From Phycisphaeraceae bacterium (GTDB taxonomy: Bacteria > Planctomycetota > Phycisphaerae > Phycisphaerales > SM1A02), in the NCBI GenBank assembly GCA_019636735.1, contig JAHBWY010000004.1, positions 186,001 through 250,000 on the forward strand: a stretch of 64,000 nt of DNA, given 5' to 3'. A program made the translations under genes and the position numbers. Below, piece by piece: positions 8,704 to 18,091 of the stretch (position 1 is its first letter; each line of letters begins with the position of its first letter). Under the pieces are notes generated by a model, which was given only the letters and a program-made list of their open reading frames with translations, was not told the origin of the DNA and made no database searches.

Positions 8704-11700
8704 GCATCTCCGCTCCGTTCATTCGCAGGCCGGTGGCGACGACGCTCCTAATGCTGTCGATCATTGTCGCCGGTTGGATGGCGTATCGCGCGCTCCCGGT
8801 GAGCGACCTTCCCAATGTCGACTTCCCGACGATCACAGTGTCGGCAAACCTCCCGGGGGCGAGCCCCGAGACGGTCGCGGCCGCCATCGCGGTTCCACTG
8901 GAGCGGGAGTTCTCGACGATCGCCGGAATCGATTCGATGACCTCGGCGAGCATTCAGGGCTCGACGACCATCACGATCACCTTTGCGCTGAGTCGCAACA
9001 TCGATGACGCGGCGCAGGATGTCGCCGCCGCCATCGCGCGAACGCAGGGACGGCTGCCGACGGACATGCCGCAGCCGCCCTCCTATCGGAAGGCGAATCC
9101 TGCGGATCAGCCGATCATGTTCCTGGCGGTGACGAGCCCCACGCTGCCGCTCTATCAGTTGAATGAGTACGCCGACACGGTGCTGGCGCCGCGGATCGGC
9201 ACCATGAATGGCGTGGCGCAGGTGGTCATCTTCGGGCCGCAGAAGTACGCGGTGCGCATTCAGTTCGATCCACTGTCCCTCGCGGCCAAGGGCGTCGGCC
9301 TCGATCAACTGGCTCGCGCGATTCGCGAGAGGAATGTGAAGCTTCCCACGGGGGTGATCTCCGGACCGGAGACGGCCCCGACCGTCGAGTCGACGGGGCA
9401 GCTCGTGAACGCCGAGGCCTATCGCGAGGCCGTTGTCGCCTGGCGGAACGGCAATGCAGTCCGACTCAAGGAGATTGCCACCGTCGTCGACGGGGTGGAG
9501 AACGATCGCACCGCGGCATGGTTTCTGGGACCAGGTGTCGATCGCCAGCGCTCGATCGTGCTGGCGATCCAGCGGCAGCCAGGCGCGAACACGGTCGCCG
9601 TGGCGCAGTCCATTCGGCGGCTCCTGAGCGAGTTGGAGCCACCGGGCAGCATTCGCGTCAACATCATGGCCGATCGATCGCTGCCCATTCTCGCCAGTGT
9701 CGAGGAGGTCAAGTTCACCCTCTGGCTCACGCTCGGTCTGGTCACTGGCACCATCTTCATCTTCCTGCGGGCGATTCGTGCGCTCCTGATCCCCGTGCTG
9801 GCGATGCCACTCTCGATCATCGGGACCTTCGGCGTCATGTGGCTGCTGGGCTTCAGCCTTGACAACCTGTCGCTGATGGCGCTCGTCCTCTGCGTTGGAT
9901 TCGTGGTCGACGATGCGATCGTGGTGCTCGAGAACATCGTGCGCCATATGGAGATGGGCAAGTCGCCGCTCCAGGCGGCCTTCGACGGCAGTGCGGAGAT
10001 CGGCTTCACCGTGGTGTCCATGACGATCTCGCTGGTCGCGGTCTTCATTCCCGTGCTCTTCATGGGTGGCCTGGTGGGACGGCTGCTGAGCGAGTTCAGC
10101 GTGACGATCGCCACGGCGATTCTGATCTCGGGCGTGGTGTCGCTCACGCTGACACCCATGCTGTGCAGCCGGTGGCTCCGGCGCGACACCGTGCTTCACG
10201 GCACCAATCATGCCGTCTCGAGGATGCTGGAGGGGGGGATCGGCTTCAGTCATCGCGCCTACCTCTGGCTGCTGGACCTCGCCCTGCGCTCACGAGCGGC
10301 GGTGGTCCTGGGCAGTGTTGGCGTGCTCGCGGTCACCGCGTGGATGGCGGTGATCGTCCCCAAGGGCTTCATGCCCAATGAGGATCAGGGACGGATCCTT
10401 GTGCAGACTGAAGCCGCCGAGGGCATCAGCCATGTGGCGATGGCGCCGCTCCACCTCCAGGTCATGGACGCCGTGGCGAAGCACCCGGAGGTCGAAGCGA
10501 TCTCCGCATCGATCGGCGCGCGCGGAGGAACCTCGACGAGCAATGTCGGCTTCATGATGGTGCGATTGCGCGATCGTCCGCCTCGGACGAAGACCGCCGA
10601 CGAGGTGCTGCAGGAGCTCCGAGGTCCACTGGGCGATGTGCCCGGCATGCGCGCCACGGCGCAGGTGCCGCCAACCATCCGAATCGGCGGCCGGTTCACG
10701 CGAGCGCTTTACCAGTTCACACTCCAGTCGACGGATACGGAGGCGCTCTTCGAGGCGTCGACGCGGCTGTACGAAGCGCTGGTCAAGGAGCCCGACCTGC
10801 GCGATGTCGTCACGGACCTTCAGCTCTCGAATCCGCAGATCCGAGTGGACATCGATCGAGATCGTGCGGCGGCGCTCGGCGTGACGCCTGAACAGATCGA
10901 GCTGGCACTCGCCACCGCCTTTTCCACGCGGCAGATCAGCACCATCTATGCGCCCAACGACACCTATCAGGTGATTGCCGAGGTGTCCCCGGACTTCCAG
11001 ACCGACGCCTCCTGGCTCAGCCTGCTCCATGTGTCAAGCGCCACCGGCGACCTTGTTCCGCTCGATGCGGTGGTCGACATCTCCGAGGCGCTTGGACCGT
11101 TGAGCGTAAATCACTCGGCGCAGCTTCCCAGCGTGACCATTTCGTTCAACCTCGCTCCGGGTGTGTCGCTCGGTGAGGCGGTTCGACTCATTGAGGCGAG
11201 GGCCCTCGAGGTGGTGCCAGCCGAGGTCTCGACCGAGTTCCAGGGCACGGCCCAGGCCTTCCAGGAGTCATTCGCTGGCCTTGGATGGCTTCTGCTTCTG
11301 GCGATCCTCGTGACCTATGTGGTGCTGGGCATTCTCTATGAGTCATTCTTCCACCCCCTCACGATTCTCACGGCGCTGCCCTTTGCAGGATGCGGTGCGC
11401 TCGCCGCATTGCTGCTGACGGGAACCGAGCTGAATCTCTACTCCTTTGTGGGAATCATTCTGCTCGTGGGCCTGGTCAAGAAGAACGGCATCATGATGGT
11501 CGACTTCGCCATCGAGCGGCGACGACATGGAGCAAGCGCCGTCGAAGCGATCCGCGAGGCGTGCGCCGTGCGCTATCGCCCGATCATGATGACCACACTC
11601 TCGGCGCTGCTGGGCGTGCTTCCGCTCGCGCTATGGACCGGTGCCGGAGCCGAGGTGCGGCGACCACTCGGCATCGCCGTCGTTGGCGGACTGCTCTTCT

Positions 11701-11897
11701 CCCAGACGGTCACGCTGCTGGCCACGCCGGTTCTCTACCTCTATGTCGAGCGCCTCGCCAACTGGTTCGGCCGTCGTGTTCGCGATCCGGAGGGGAGTGC
11801 CGAGGCGACACCACCCGAGACGAGGCCGGGCCTCATGGCCGTGATGTCGCGCGAGGCTTCGACCGGTACCCTTGTTCCCCGTCAACCGCACTCCTGA
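8700..11897 (+). CDS. RND multidrug efflux pump, HAE1/AcrB family
   Basis: A 1065-residue inner-membrane proton-driven exporter, the normal length for the hydrophobe/amphiphile efflux family. The N-terminus MSISAPFIRRPVATTLLMLS is typical (TM1), followed by the first porter domain (LPNVDFPTITVSANLPGASPE). The TM2-6 region begins near TLWLTLGLVTGTIFIFLRAI and contains the TM4 proton-relay aspartates in GFVVDDAIVVLENI. The second half repeats the layout (TM7 near VVLGSVGVLAVTAWMAV; LLLAILVTYVVLGILYESF; LVGLVKKNGIMMVDFAIE). The substrate cannot be told from sequence. It is coupled to the adaptor by a 4-base overlap; the alcohol dehydrogenase starts nine bases after its stop and may be co-transcribed. 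Confidence 0.95.
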   Translation: MSISAPFIRRPVATTLLMLSIIVAGWMAYRALPVSDLPNVDFPTITVSANLPGASPETVAAAIAVPLEREFSTIAGIDSMTSASIQGSTTITITFALSRNIDDAAQDVAAAIARTQGRLPTDMPQPPSYRKANPADQPIMFLAVTSPTLPLYQLNEYADTVLAPRIGTMNGVAQVVIFGPQKYAVRIQFDPLSLAAKGVGLDQLARAIRERNVKLPTGVISGPETAPTVESTGQLVNAEAYREAVVAWRNGNAVRLKEIATVVDGVENDRTAAWFLGPGVDRQRSIVLAIQRQPGANTVAVAQSIRRLLSELEPPGSIRVNIMADRSLPILASVEEVKFTLWLTLGLVTGTIFIFLRAIRALLIPVLAMPLSIIGTFGVMWLLGFSLDNLSLMALVLCVGFVVDDAIVVLENIVRHMEMGKSPLQAAFDGSAEIGFTVVSMTISLVAVFIPVLFMGGLVGRLLSEFSVTIATAILISGVVSLTLTPMLCSRWLRRDTVLHGTNHAVSRMLEGGIGFSHRAYLWLLDLALRSRAAVVLGSVGVLAVTAWMAVIVPKGFMPNEDQGRILVQTEAAEGISHVAMAPLHLQVMDAVAKHPEVEAISASIGARGGTSTSNVGFMMVRLRDRPPRTKTADEVLQELRGPLGDVPGMRATAQVPPTIRIGGRFTRALYQFTLQSTDTEALFEASTRLYEALVKEPDLRDVVTDLQLSNPQIRVDIDRDRAAALGVTPEQIELALATAFSTRQISTIYAPNDTYQVIAEVSPDFQTDASWLSLLHVSSATGDLVPLDAVVDISEALGPLSVNHSAQLPSVTISFNLAPGVSLGEAVRLIEARALEVVPAEVSTEFQGTAQAFQESFAGLGWLLLLAILVTYVVLGILYESFFHPLTILTALPFAGCGALAALLLTGTELNLYSFVGIILLVGLVKKNGIMMVDFAIERRRHGASAVEAIREACAVRYRPIMMTTLSALLGVLPLALWTGAGAEVRRPLGIAVVGGLLFSQTVTLLATPVLYLYVERLANWFGRRVRDPEGSAEATPPETRPGLMAVMSREASTGTLVPRQPHS

Positions 11898-11906
11898 GTT
11901 CACCCC

Positions 11907-12956
11907 ATGACCACCCGAGCCTTCGCCGCTGCGGCCGCCGATGTCGCACTCGCACCCTTTTCACTCACGCGACGCGATCTTCTGCCGAGCGATGTCGACA
12001 TCGAAATCCTCTACTGCGGCGTCTGTCACTCCGACCTTCACCAGGCGCGCGATGAGTGGCACAACACCGTCTACCCATGCGTGCCGGGCCATGAGATCGT
12101 TGGCCGGGTCACACGCGTTGGAAGCGCCGTCACTCGGTTCAAGGCGGGCGATCTCGCCGCAGTGGGCTGCATGGTGGACTCTTGCCGCGTGTGTCCGCAA
12201 TGTCGCAAGGGGTTTGAACAGTACTGCGACAAGTTCCCCGTGTTCACTTACAACGGGCCCGATCGGCACACCGGCGGAATCACCTTCGGCGGGTACTCCG
12301 AGCGCATCGTGGTCGATGAAGCCTTCACGCTGCGAGTCGGCCAAGGCGTCAACCTTGCGGCGACGGCACCGCTGCTCTGCGCCGGTATCACGACATGGTC
12401 GCCGTTGCGCCACTGGAAGGTCGGCCCCGGCATGAAGGTGGGCGTCGTGGGGCTCGGCGGCCTCGGCCACATGGGTGTCAAATTCGCACGCGCCTTTGGC
12501 GCCCATGTCGTCCTGATCACTACTTCGGCCTCGAAGGTTGACGATGGCCTCCGCCTCGGTGCTCACGAAGTCGTGATCTCGAAGAAGCCCCTCGACATGG
12601 CGAAGCATGCCAAGAGCTTCGACTTCATCCTCGATACGGTCTCCGCCCAGCACGACCTGAATGCGCTGCTGGCACTCCTCAAGCTCGATGGCACGCTCTG
12701 CCTGGTCGGCGCCCCGGAGCAGCCGCTGCCGGTCGCCGCATTCAGCGTGCTCCTGCCGCGGCGCAACTTCGCCGGGAGCGCGATCGGCGGAATCGCGGAG
12801 ACGCAGGAGATGCTCGACTACTGCGCCGCGAACGGCATCGTCTCGGAGATTGAGATGATTCCCATCCAGTCGATCAACGAGGCGTACGAGCGACTGCTCA
12901 AGTCCGATGTTCGCTACCGGTTCGTGATCGACATGGCGTCGCTGAAGGCAGGTTGA
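11907..12956 (+). CDS. Zinc-dependent NAD(P) alcohol dehydrogenase, CAD/YahK-like
   Basis: A 349-residue cytoplasmic medium-chain dehydrogenase that interconverts aldehydes and alcohols. Catalytic zinc ligands are in CGVCHSD (Cys40) and PGHE (His62). The structural zinc site is the C-x2-C-x2-C-x7-C set in DSCRVCPQCRKGFEQYC. The Rossmann motif GLGGLGHMG lies near residue 180. The sequence pattern (YCGVCHSDLH, NGPDRHTGGITFGGYSE, ADV.YRFVIDM at the end) is that of the cinnamyl-alcohol-dehydrogenase branch (YahK/AdhA), often NADPH-specific and broad in substrate. It starts nine bases after the RND pump stop; co-transcription would fit detoxification of reactive aldehydes, but that is inference. 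Confidence 0.9.
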   Translation: MTTRAFAAAAADVALAPFSLTRRDLLPSDVDIEILYCGVCHSDLHQARDEWHNTVYPCVPGHEIVGRVTRVGSAVTRFKAGDLAAVGCMVDSCRVCPQCRKGFEQYCDKFPVFTYNGPDRHTGGITFGGYSERIVVDEAFTLRVGQGVNLAATAPLLCAGITTWSPLRHWKVGPGMKVGVVGLGGLGHMGVKFARAFGAHVVLITTSASKVDDGLRLGAHEVVISKKPLDMAKHAKSFDFILDTVSAQHDLNALLALLKLDGTLCLVGAPEQPLPVAAFSVLLPRRNFAGSAIGGIAETQEMLDYCAANGIVSEIEMIPIQSINEAYERLLKSDVRYRFVIDMASLKAG

Positions 12957-13128
12957 GGAGCCGCAGGGGTCTGATATCCAAGGGCCACTTCGCGCTGCAT
13001 ATCCCGCCATGGCTTGATTGAGCGCCGATCGGTCACTCCCGCTTGCATGCAGCCTCGGTGCGAGTATTGTGCCGAGAGGCCAAACGAAGAGCTGCGGGCC
13101 GGCGGAGGCCCCGTCGAGGAGTTGTTGC

Positions 13129-14388
13129 GTGCATCAACCGAGCATTGAACGAGAACGCAAGGAGCGCCTGCTCCGCATGCTCGAAGTGGCGCAGGCCTAT
13201 CGGGGCTGTTCGAAGGCGCAACTCGCCCACTACCTCGACCGCGACCCCGCGAAGATCGCGCCGGACAGTGGCAACCCGAAACTCGATCTCATCTTCAACT
13301 TGGCGGATCTGGTGGAGTGGCCCGTCGGCGACCTCGCCGAGGCGCTGTGGGGCCGTCATGATTCGCGCACGGGGGACGGGGAACGCAAGGCCGTGCCCGA
13401 CGGTGATTTCAGGCAGATTGACGCACTCGTGCGCGAGGCGCATCGCCGTGGCGACTACGCGGAGATGCGACGACTCGGCGAGCGCATGCTGGATCTCGCC
13501 GCCACGCCGCTCGAGCGGGCCGGTGCCAGAATGCGCGTCGGCAACGCATGGCTCGACGAGGGTCGCTTCACACGGGCGCTTGAGTGGCTTCAGGCTGCGG
13601 CCGATGAACACGAGGCGCCGGGCCATGTGCTTGAGATGGTCCGCGTCAATCTTGCCACGGCGCACCTTGCGCTCTGGAACCTCTCCGAGGCGGAGGGGCT
13701 CGCGCGACTTGTCCTCCTCGGGACAGCGTCGCTCGATCGCGCCTCGCGGCGCATCCGCGTGACCGAGGCCCATGCCCACTATGTGATCGGCTCGGCCTTG
13801 CAGCGAAAGGTGCAGTCGATGTCGCTCGAGGCGGCGCCTGCGGCCGCGATCAAAGCGATCGACTCCCTTCGGCGGGCGCAAGCCGATCACGAAGCGTTGC
13901 ACCGGGAGTTCGACGACCCCACCTATCAGGGCATCGCGAACACCTGCCGCGCCGCCATCCTCGAAATGGAAGTCGAAGCTGGCATTCTCGACCTCGATGT
14001 GGCACTGGCCTCGCTCATGCTCGGGCTCGATGAAGTCATCGATCCTTCGAGCGTGCGTGGCGATCTGCTTGAGAGTTGGGGGTGGTGGTGTGTCAGCGGC
14101 CTGATGCTCGCGTTGCGCCGCCTCGATGGCGACGAGCAGCAGCGGGCTGCTGCCGTCTTCTCGAACAAGGCCTTTGAACTGGCTGACGCCACGGGAAGCT
14201 GGGCGCTCCGTGAGCGTGCATTCTGCCTGGGTCACCTTTCGTCACAGGCGTGTGGATCAGTCGATCCCGCCGAGGTCATGCTCGACACCGAGGATCTTCG
14301 ATCGCTCGTCGGCACCATGGGGCGCTTCCCGCGCTTCCGACCGACGGGCTGGCAGATCCTTCGCCGCTTCATGGGGGTGACGACATGA
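13129..14388 (+). CDS. Unrecognised helical protein with possible N-terminal HTH and TPR-like repeats
   Basis: A 419-residue soluble protein I do not recognise. The GTG at 13129 is chosen because GAGGAG sits seven bases upstream; the frame is open for another 37 codons but that part is low-quality. Residues 10-75 (RMLEVAQAYRGCSKAQLAHYLDRDPAKI, LIFNLADLVEWPVGDLAEALWG) look like a compact helical, perhaps XRE-like, DNA-binding domain. The rest is a string of amphipathic helices with tetratricopeptide-like spacing (REAHRRGDYAEMRRLGERML, LDEGRFTRALEWLQAAADEH, NLATAHLALWNLSEAEGLAR). A regulator that senses something through its repeat domain is a reasonable guess only. It overlaps the next gene by four bases (ATGA), so the two are coupled. 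Confidence 0.7.
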   Translation: MHQPSIERERKERLLRMLEVAQAYRGCSKAQLAHYLDRDPAKIAPDSGNPKLDLIFNLADLVEWPVGDLAEALWGRHDSRTGDGERKAVPDGDFRQIDALVREAHRRGDYAEMRRLGERMLDLAATPLERAGARMRVGNAWLDEGRFTRALEWLQAAADEHEAPGHVLEMVRVNLATAHLALWNLSEAEGLARLVLLGTASLDRASRRIRVTEAHAHYVIGSALQRKVQSMSLEAAPAAAIKAIDSLRRAQADHEALHREFDDPTYQGIANTCRAAILEMEVEAGILDLDVALASLMLGLDEVIDPSSVRGDLLESWGWWCVSGLMLALRRLDGDEQQRAAAVFSNKAFELADATGSWALRERAFCLGHLSSQACGSVDPAEVMLDTEDLRSLVGTMGRFPRFRPTGWQILRRFMGVTT

Positions 14389-14810
14389 GTCGCCGCACTC
14401 CCATGCCGCGTGTCATCCGAGCGCTGGTCTCCCATCCGGGTCGTTGCGTCGCCTTGAGCGGAGCGCTCTTGGTCGCCGTGATGGTGCTCGTTCCACAGGC
14501 CAGTGCGATGACCGATCGCCTCGGCGTGACGATTCGACCTTTGGAGCGTCCGCCGGCAGATCCGCCGCCACCTCCACCTCCACCTCCGCCTGATCAACCT
14601 CCGACGGATCGTCGGCCGCCCACCCCGCCGCCTCCGCCGCCGGTTCGGCCCGTTTCACCGCCGCTCGTCACCCACACGGTGAACGAGGAGCTCTTCTCGA
14701 TCTTCATGGAGCGGAAGTTCGGGCCTCAGTGGGAACGACGCCTCTCCGACACGATGATCGAACTCTGGTGGCGCCGCTTCCAGATGATGCGCTTGATGGG
14801 ACTGATCTGA
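14385..14810 (+). CDS. Small exported or membrane-anchored proline-rich protein
   Basis: A 141-residue protein of unknown function. One hydrophobic segment (about 21-38, VALSGALLVAVMVLVPQASA) acts as a signal peptide or anchor. A proline-rich linker (about 52-95) with two long runs of Pro and three TPP/RPP steps follows. The C-terminal 45 residues are a compact helical tail rich in Trp, Arg and Met (ELFSIFMERKFGPQWERRL, ELWWRRFQMMRLMGLI). The start overlaps the stop of the preceding helical-repeat gene. The layout suggests a tethered peptide whose tail acts across or at the envelope, with the upstream protein as cytoplasmic partner; this is inference. No homologous family comes to mind. Confidence 0.65.
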   Translation: MSRRTPMPRVIRALVSHPGRCVALSGALLVAVMVLVPQASAMTDRLGVTIRPLERPPADPPPPPPPPPPDQPPTDRRPPTPPPPPPVRPVSPPLVTHTVNEELFSIFMERKFGPQWERRLSDTMIELWWRRFQMMRLMGLI

Positions 14811-14876
14811 GCGCGTTGGAACGCACGCGTGGAGCTGTCAAACCGCGGGGACCGAGGAGTCAACTCGAGCTTCATC

Positions 14877-15992
14877 TCACCCGCGCGCACGCGACACCAG
14901 CGTGTCCGCTTTGAGAGCGATGCCGCGGACCCGCGCTTTGAGCGCCTCGACATTGGGGGCGAAGCGCTCGGCGACTCGGAGATCGACCCATCCCTTCTCC
15001 ACCAGACCCGAAAGACTGGTCGTGAAGTCATGCATGCCCTCGGAGACACAGCCCGCCATGACGGCGGGAAGGTCCGCATCCTCGCCCTCGCGGATCTTCT
15101 CAGCGACCGTTGAGTTTCTCAGCAGGACTTCAGTCGCAGGCACGCGCGAGACTCCGGGCTTGGTCGATGGGAGGAGCCGCTGCGCCAACACCGCCTGAAG
15201 TCCGGCCGCAAGGCTCGAGCGGATGAAGGCGTGATCCCTCACATCGAAGAACTCAAGAATGCGCGAGAAGGACTGCATGGTGTCGGCGGTGTGGAGCGTG
15301 GCGAAGACGAGATGGCCCGTCTCCGCCGCCTGGATGCCGGCGAGAATCGTCTCGCGATCGCGCATCTCGCCGATCATGATGACATCGGGGTCCTGTCGCA
15401 CTGCCGCGCGGAGCGCGCTCGCGAAGTCCGGCACATCGATGCCGATCTCGCGCTGCGAGAGATAGCTCTGCGCGGGTCGGAAGAGATACTCGACAGGATC
15501 CTCGATGGTGATGATGTTGCACGCGGAGGTGCGGTTGATGTAGTCAAGCATCGCCGCGAGGGTCGAGCTCTTGCCGCTTCCGGTGACGCCGCAGACCACG
15601 ATCAGTCCTTCATTCGTCTGCGATATGAGGCGCTCATAGACCGGTGGAAGGTGAAGTTCCTCGAACGAGGGAATCTTCGGGTTGATGCGGCGGATCGCCG
15701 CATGCAACGCGTGTCCTGCATGGAAGACGCTGCATCGGAAGCGATGCTCTGCCGTCTCATGGTGGGAGAAGTCGATGCCACCACGGCTGTCGAGCTGCGA
15801 TTGCAGGTGCTTCGGGATGATCGGGGCGAGGAGCTGCGCCATGTCCTTGTCATCGAGAGCCGGGCACTCGATGTGACGCAACTCGCCACCGACCCGGAGC
15901 ACGGGGGGAGATCCAACCTTGAGGTGCAGATCGGAAGCCTCCACCTCACGCATCTTGGCGAGCAGGCGGGAAATGGTCAGGGCGCCCAGCAT
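14877..15992 (-). CDS. pilT: Type IV pilus retraction ATPase PilT
   Basis: A 371-residue hexameric cytoplasmic ATPase that powers pilus retraction and twitching. Visible PilT features, in order: an N-terminal PAS-like domain (MREVEASDLHLKVGSPPVLRV), Walker A GVTGSGKSST (about 134-143), Asp box (NIITIEDPVEYLF), Walker B (RQDPDVIMIGEMRD), His box (GHLVFATLHTADT) and the C-terminal segment with AERFAPNVEALK in place of the canonical tail. Length is slightly above the usual 340-360. No pilus assembly genes flank it, so the machinery is encoded elsewhere; the isolated pilin-like genes at 2.6 and 53-54 kb may be unrelated pseudopilins. The start at 15992 gives the usual PilT N-terminus. Confidence 0.93.
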   Translation of the reverse strand: MLGALTISRLLAKMREVEASDLHLKVGSPPVLRVGGELRHIECPALDDKDMAQLLAPIIPKHLQSQLDSRGGIDFSHHETAEHRFRCSVFHAGHALHAAIRRINPKIPSFEELHLPPVYERLISQTNEGLIVVCGVTGSGKSSTLAAMLDYINRTSACNIITIEDPVEYLFRPAQSYLSQREIGIDVPDFASALRAAVRQDPDVIMIGEMRDRETILAGIQAAETGHLVFATLHTADTMQSFSRILEFFDVRDHAFIRSSLAAGLQAVLAQRLLPSTKPGVSRVPATEVLLRNSTVAEKIREGEDADLPAVMAGCVSEGMHDFTTSLSGLVEKGWVDLRVAERFAPNVEALKARVRGIALKADTLVSRARG

Positions 15993-16326
15993 GCACGACC
16001 TCCATTGCCCGGCAGGCGGGCGTTAAGGAAGCGAGCCGCGGGCCCTCCGCGAAGGCCGGTCCACCGCGTGCCGCCACGGGCTCGCGGTTTTGCCGCACGC
16101 CCATGCCGGGAACCCACGACTGTCAGGAACAGCCTAGCCCCTCTGCGGCGCGGTGGCCCATGGTGATTCACGAGATTCTCACGAAGGATCAACCGTGAGA
16201 GTGCACTTTGTGATCCCCCTGAGAACGACTCCCGACTACCTTGGAGTGTCGGGATGAGCGGGCGGTTCCAGCGTTGGAGCCGAGCGAGTTCCCGCGAGAG
16301 TCGGACCCGTGCAAGGAGAGAGAATC
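15993..16326. other. Intergenic region between divergent pilT and a dockerin-tailed gene
   Basis: These 334 bases separate two divergent genes and must hold both promoters. No convincing -35/-10 pair stands out. A short inverted repeat, CCCGAC/GTCGGG, spaced by 11 bases, lies about 85 bases before the rightward gene (near 16230-16255). AAGGAGAG at 16314-16321 is the ribosome site of the gene at 16327. Confidence 0.5.
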
Positions 16327-17136
16327 ATGAAGTCGACCGTAACGATGCTGGCGGCCACTGCCCTCCTGGGTAGTGTCGCCATGGCGGGAGTCAACCCGCC
16401 TGAGTTCCTGGCTGTCTGGACCTTTGAGTCGCTCCAGTCGCCGTTCACCGCGGGACCGCACCCCGCCGAGGGCGGCGTGATCGGTGGCGACGCGACCGGT
16501 GAGCATGCGAGTTCGGCCACGGTGTGGTCAAGCCCCGTGGGCAACGGCTCGCTCCGATCATTCAGCTCCAACAACTGGACGGCTGGCGATACCTACACCT
16601 TCACGACCTCGTCGCTCGGCTACGGCGACCTCGAGTTCGGTTGGAGCCAGACCCGCAGCAACACCGGCCCCGCTGACTTCGTCGTCGAGTGGAGCGCTGG
16701 CGGCAATGGCGACGAGGAAGTGTGGTTCGCGCTCCTCGAGTACGACATCCCGGTCATCACCTGGTCGAGCATCAACTTCAACGCCGGTTCGGTCTTCGGT
16801 CCCATCAAGCTGCCCGCCGAAGCCAATGACCTCGAGGTCCTCCGCATTCGACTTCGTTCGCTGGTCACCACCGCGGCCGCTGGAACGAACCGCATCGATG
16901 ACATCATCGTCGTCGGGACTTCGACATCGGGGCCTCCCGTGTGCGTTGAGAACCCGGATCAGAGTGGCGACGGCTGTGTGAACGGCGCTGACATTGCCGT
17001 GGTGCTTGGCAACTGGAACCCTGTCGAGGCGGGCGAGCCTGGTGCGCCCGGCGATGTGAACTGCGACGGTCTCGTGAATGGCGCGGACATCGCCGTCATC
17101 CTCGGAAGCTGGCTGACAGGCTCCAACTGCCCTTGA
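16327..17136 (+). CDS. Secreted protein of unknown function with dockerin-like tail
   Basis: A 269-residue exported protein. A strong Shine-Dalgarno (AAGGAG) precedes the ATG; the signal peptide is MKSTVTMLAATALLGSVAMA. Residues of about 25-200 form a beta-rich domain (FLAVWTFESLQSPFTAGPHP, VEWSAGGNGDEEVWFALLEY, AAGTNRIDDIIVVGT) that resembles the PEP-CTERM-associated jelly-roll proteins seen in planctomycetes. The last 60 residues are the two-loop dockerin-like tail (SGDGCVNGADIAVVLGNWN and NCDGLVNGADIAVILGSW), ending SNCP. A Cys pair brackets the tail. There is no catalytic motif. It is monocistronic, between pilT and the PHA locus. Confidence 0.7.
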   Translation: MKSTVTMLAATALLGSVAMAGVNPPEFLAVWTFESLQSPFTAGPHPAEGGVIGGDATGEHASSATVWSSPVGNGSLRSFSSNNWTAGDTYTFTTSSLGYGDLEFGWSQTRSNTGPADFVVEWSAGGNGDEEVWFALLEYDIPVITWSSINFNAGSVFGPIKLPAEANDLEVLRIRLRSLVTTAAAGTNRIDDIIVVGTSTSGPPVCVENPDQSGDGCVNGADIAVVLGNWNPVEAGEPGAPGDVNCDGLVNGADIAVILGSWLTGSNCP

Positions 17137-17387
17137 ACATGCAGCGACGAATCCGGTAGCCGGCGATTCGGGGGCGGTGGCGCCAGATCGATGACATCAA
17201 CCGCGGCGGTGTGCGAAGAGGAGGGTCGCATGCCGCCGCGGTTGTCGTTGGACGGGATCCGGGGACCTGCTGGTCGAGCCTGCTCCCGGCATGCGGAGGC
17301 GCAAGCGGTGGCCGTTCGATGACGGGCCCTCGGGCGCGCAAGCATCAATCGAGGGGATCTCCAACTGTGGCCGGACCGAAGGCGCGA

Positions 17388-17942
17388 TCAACGCCGCGAG
17401 CCCGGTGTCGCGCGCGAGGAGCGCTTCGCTCGCGCATTGCTCTTGTGCTTGAGCGACTCGACTTCGCGACGGAGCGCCTCGACCTGCTGCATGAGGTCAG
17501 GCGAAGAGCTGCGCCCATCGGGTGGCGGGGCGGTGCTTGATTCGGCACTCGGTGTCGGCTGATCCTCGGACGATGGACGACCACCAGGCCAGAAGGGGGG
17601 GACGAATGGAAACGGCGCGCCGGGAATCGGCGCCATGCTGCGCAGCAGTTGCGAGAGCCAGCCCTGCGCCGCGATGCGAAGCATCTGTTCGCTCGTGCGA
17701 ATGAGCAGGTGCGACACTTCAGGAGGAAAGGCCGCGAGCTTCTCCGGCGAGCGCTCGAGCATCGCCTGAATCAGCACCAGATTGGTGATGTCCTCGCCCG
17801 TGCGGCTGTCCGTCACGCTCACGGTGTGCCCTGCGACAACAAGGTCGTAAAGCTCCTCGTGCGTGAGATGGCGGCTCCGGCTGCCGTCATAGAGGCGGCG
17901 ATTCGGATACTTCTTGACTCGAATGAGCTGGGGGCTGGTCAT
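17388..17942 (-). CDS. phaR: PHA synthesis regulator PhaR (DNA-binding)
   Basis: A 184-residue regulator of polyhydroxyalkanoate storage. The N-terminus IRVKKYPNRRLYDGSRSRHLT matches the PHB/PHA accumulation regulator DNA-binding domain (PF07879), followed by GHTVSVTDSRTGEDITNLVLIQAMLE, the second half of the conserved region. The C-terminus is a proline/serine linker and then a short coiled coil (LMQQVEALRREVESLK). In proteobacteria PhaR represses phasin genes and is released when it binds PHA granules. The gene is divergent from the phasin gene, and the 187-base intergenic region holds the candidate operator. The ATG at 17942 removes a long N-terminal extension of the open frame that has no family counterpart. 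Confidence 0.88.
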   Translation of the reverse strand: MTSPQLIRVKKYPNRRLYDGSRSRHLTHEELYDLVVAGHTVSVTDSRTGEDITNLVLIQAMLERSPEKLAAFPPEVSHLLIRTSEQMLRIAAQGWLSQLLRSMAPIPGAPFPFVPPFWPGGRPSSEDQPTPSAESSTAPPPDGRSSSPDLMQQVEALRREVESLKHKSNARAKRSSRATPGSRR

Positions 17943-18069
17943 CGGTCGTGGCGCGGTTGCGTCAAGTCTAGGGCTGCGGAGGGGCTTCCAAGGCCCCAGG
18001 GCACGGTGACTCTCTGTCAAAGGCCGATAAAAGACATCCCATGGCACTCTGAAGGCGTTGGCGGGATGT

Positions 18070-18085
18070 TTGTGCAATCGCACAA
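18070..18085. promoter_or_regulatory. Candidate PhaR operator, inverted repeat
   Basis: TTGTGCAATCGCACAA is a perfect inverted repeat with 6-bp arms and a 4-base spacer. It sits between divergent phaR and the phasin gene, directly upstream of the phasin -35 box. Its TGC-N4-GCA core resembles the CTGC-N3/4-GCAG type of PhaR site reported for Paracoccus and Rhodobacter. Binding itself is inferred. Confidence 0.6.
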
Positions 18086-18091
18086 TTTGTA

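Noticed and set aside
8748..10253. A 501-codon open frame opposite the RND pump gene
   Set aside because: His/Arg/Asp-rich low-complexity product and full overlap with an unmistakable RND gene.
14560..14660. CCTCCACCTCCACC-type simple repeat
   Set aside because: It is the polyproline-coding part of the small membrane protein and needs no separate explanation.
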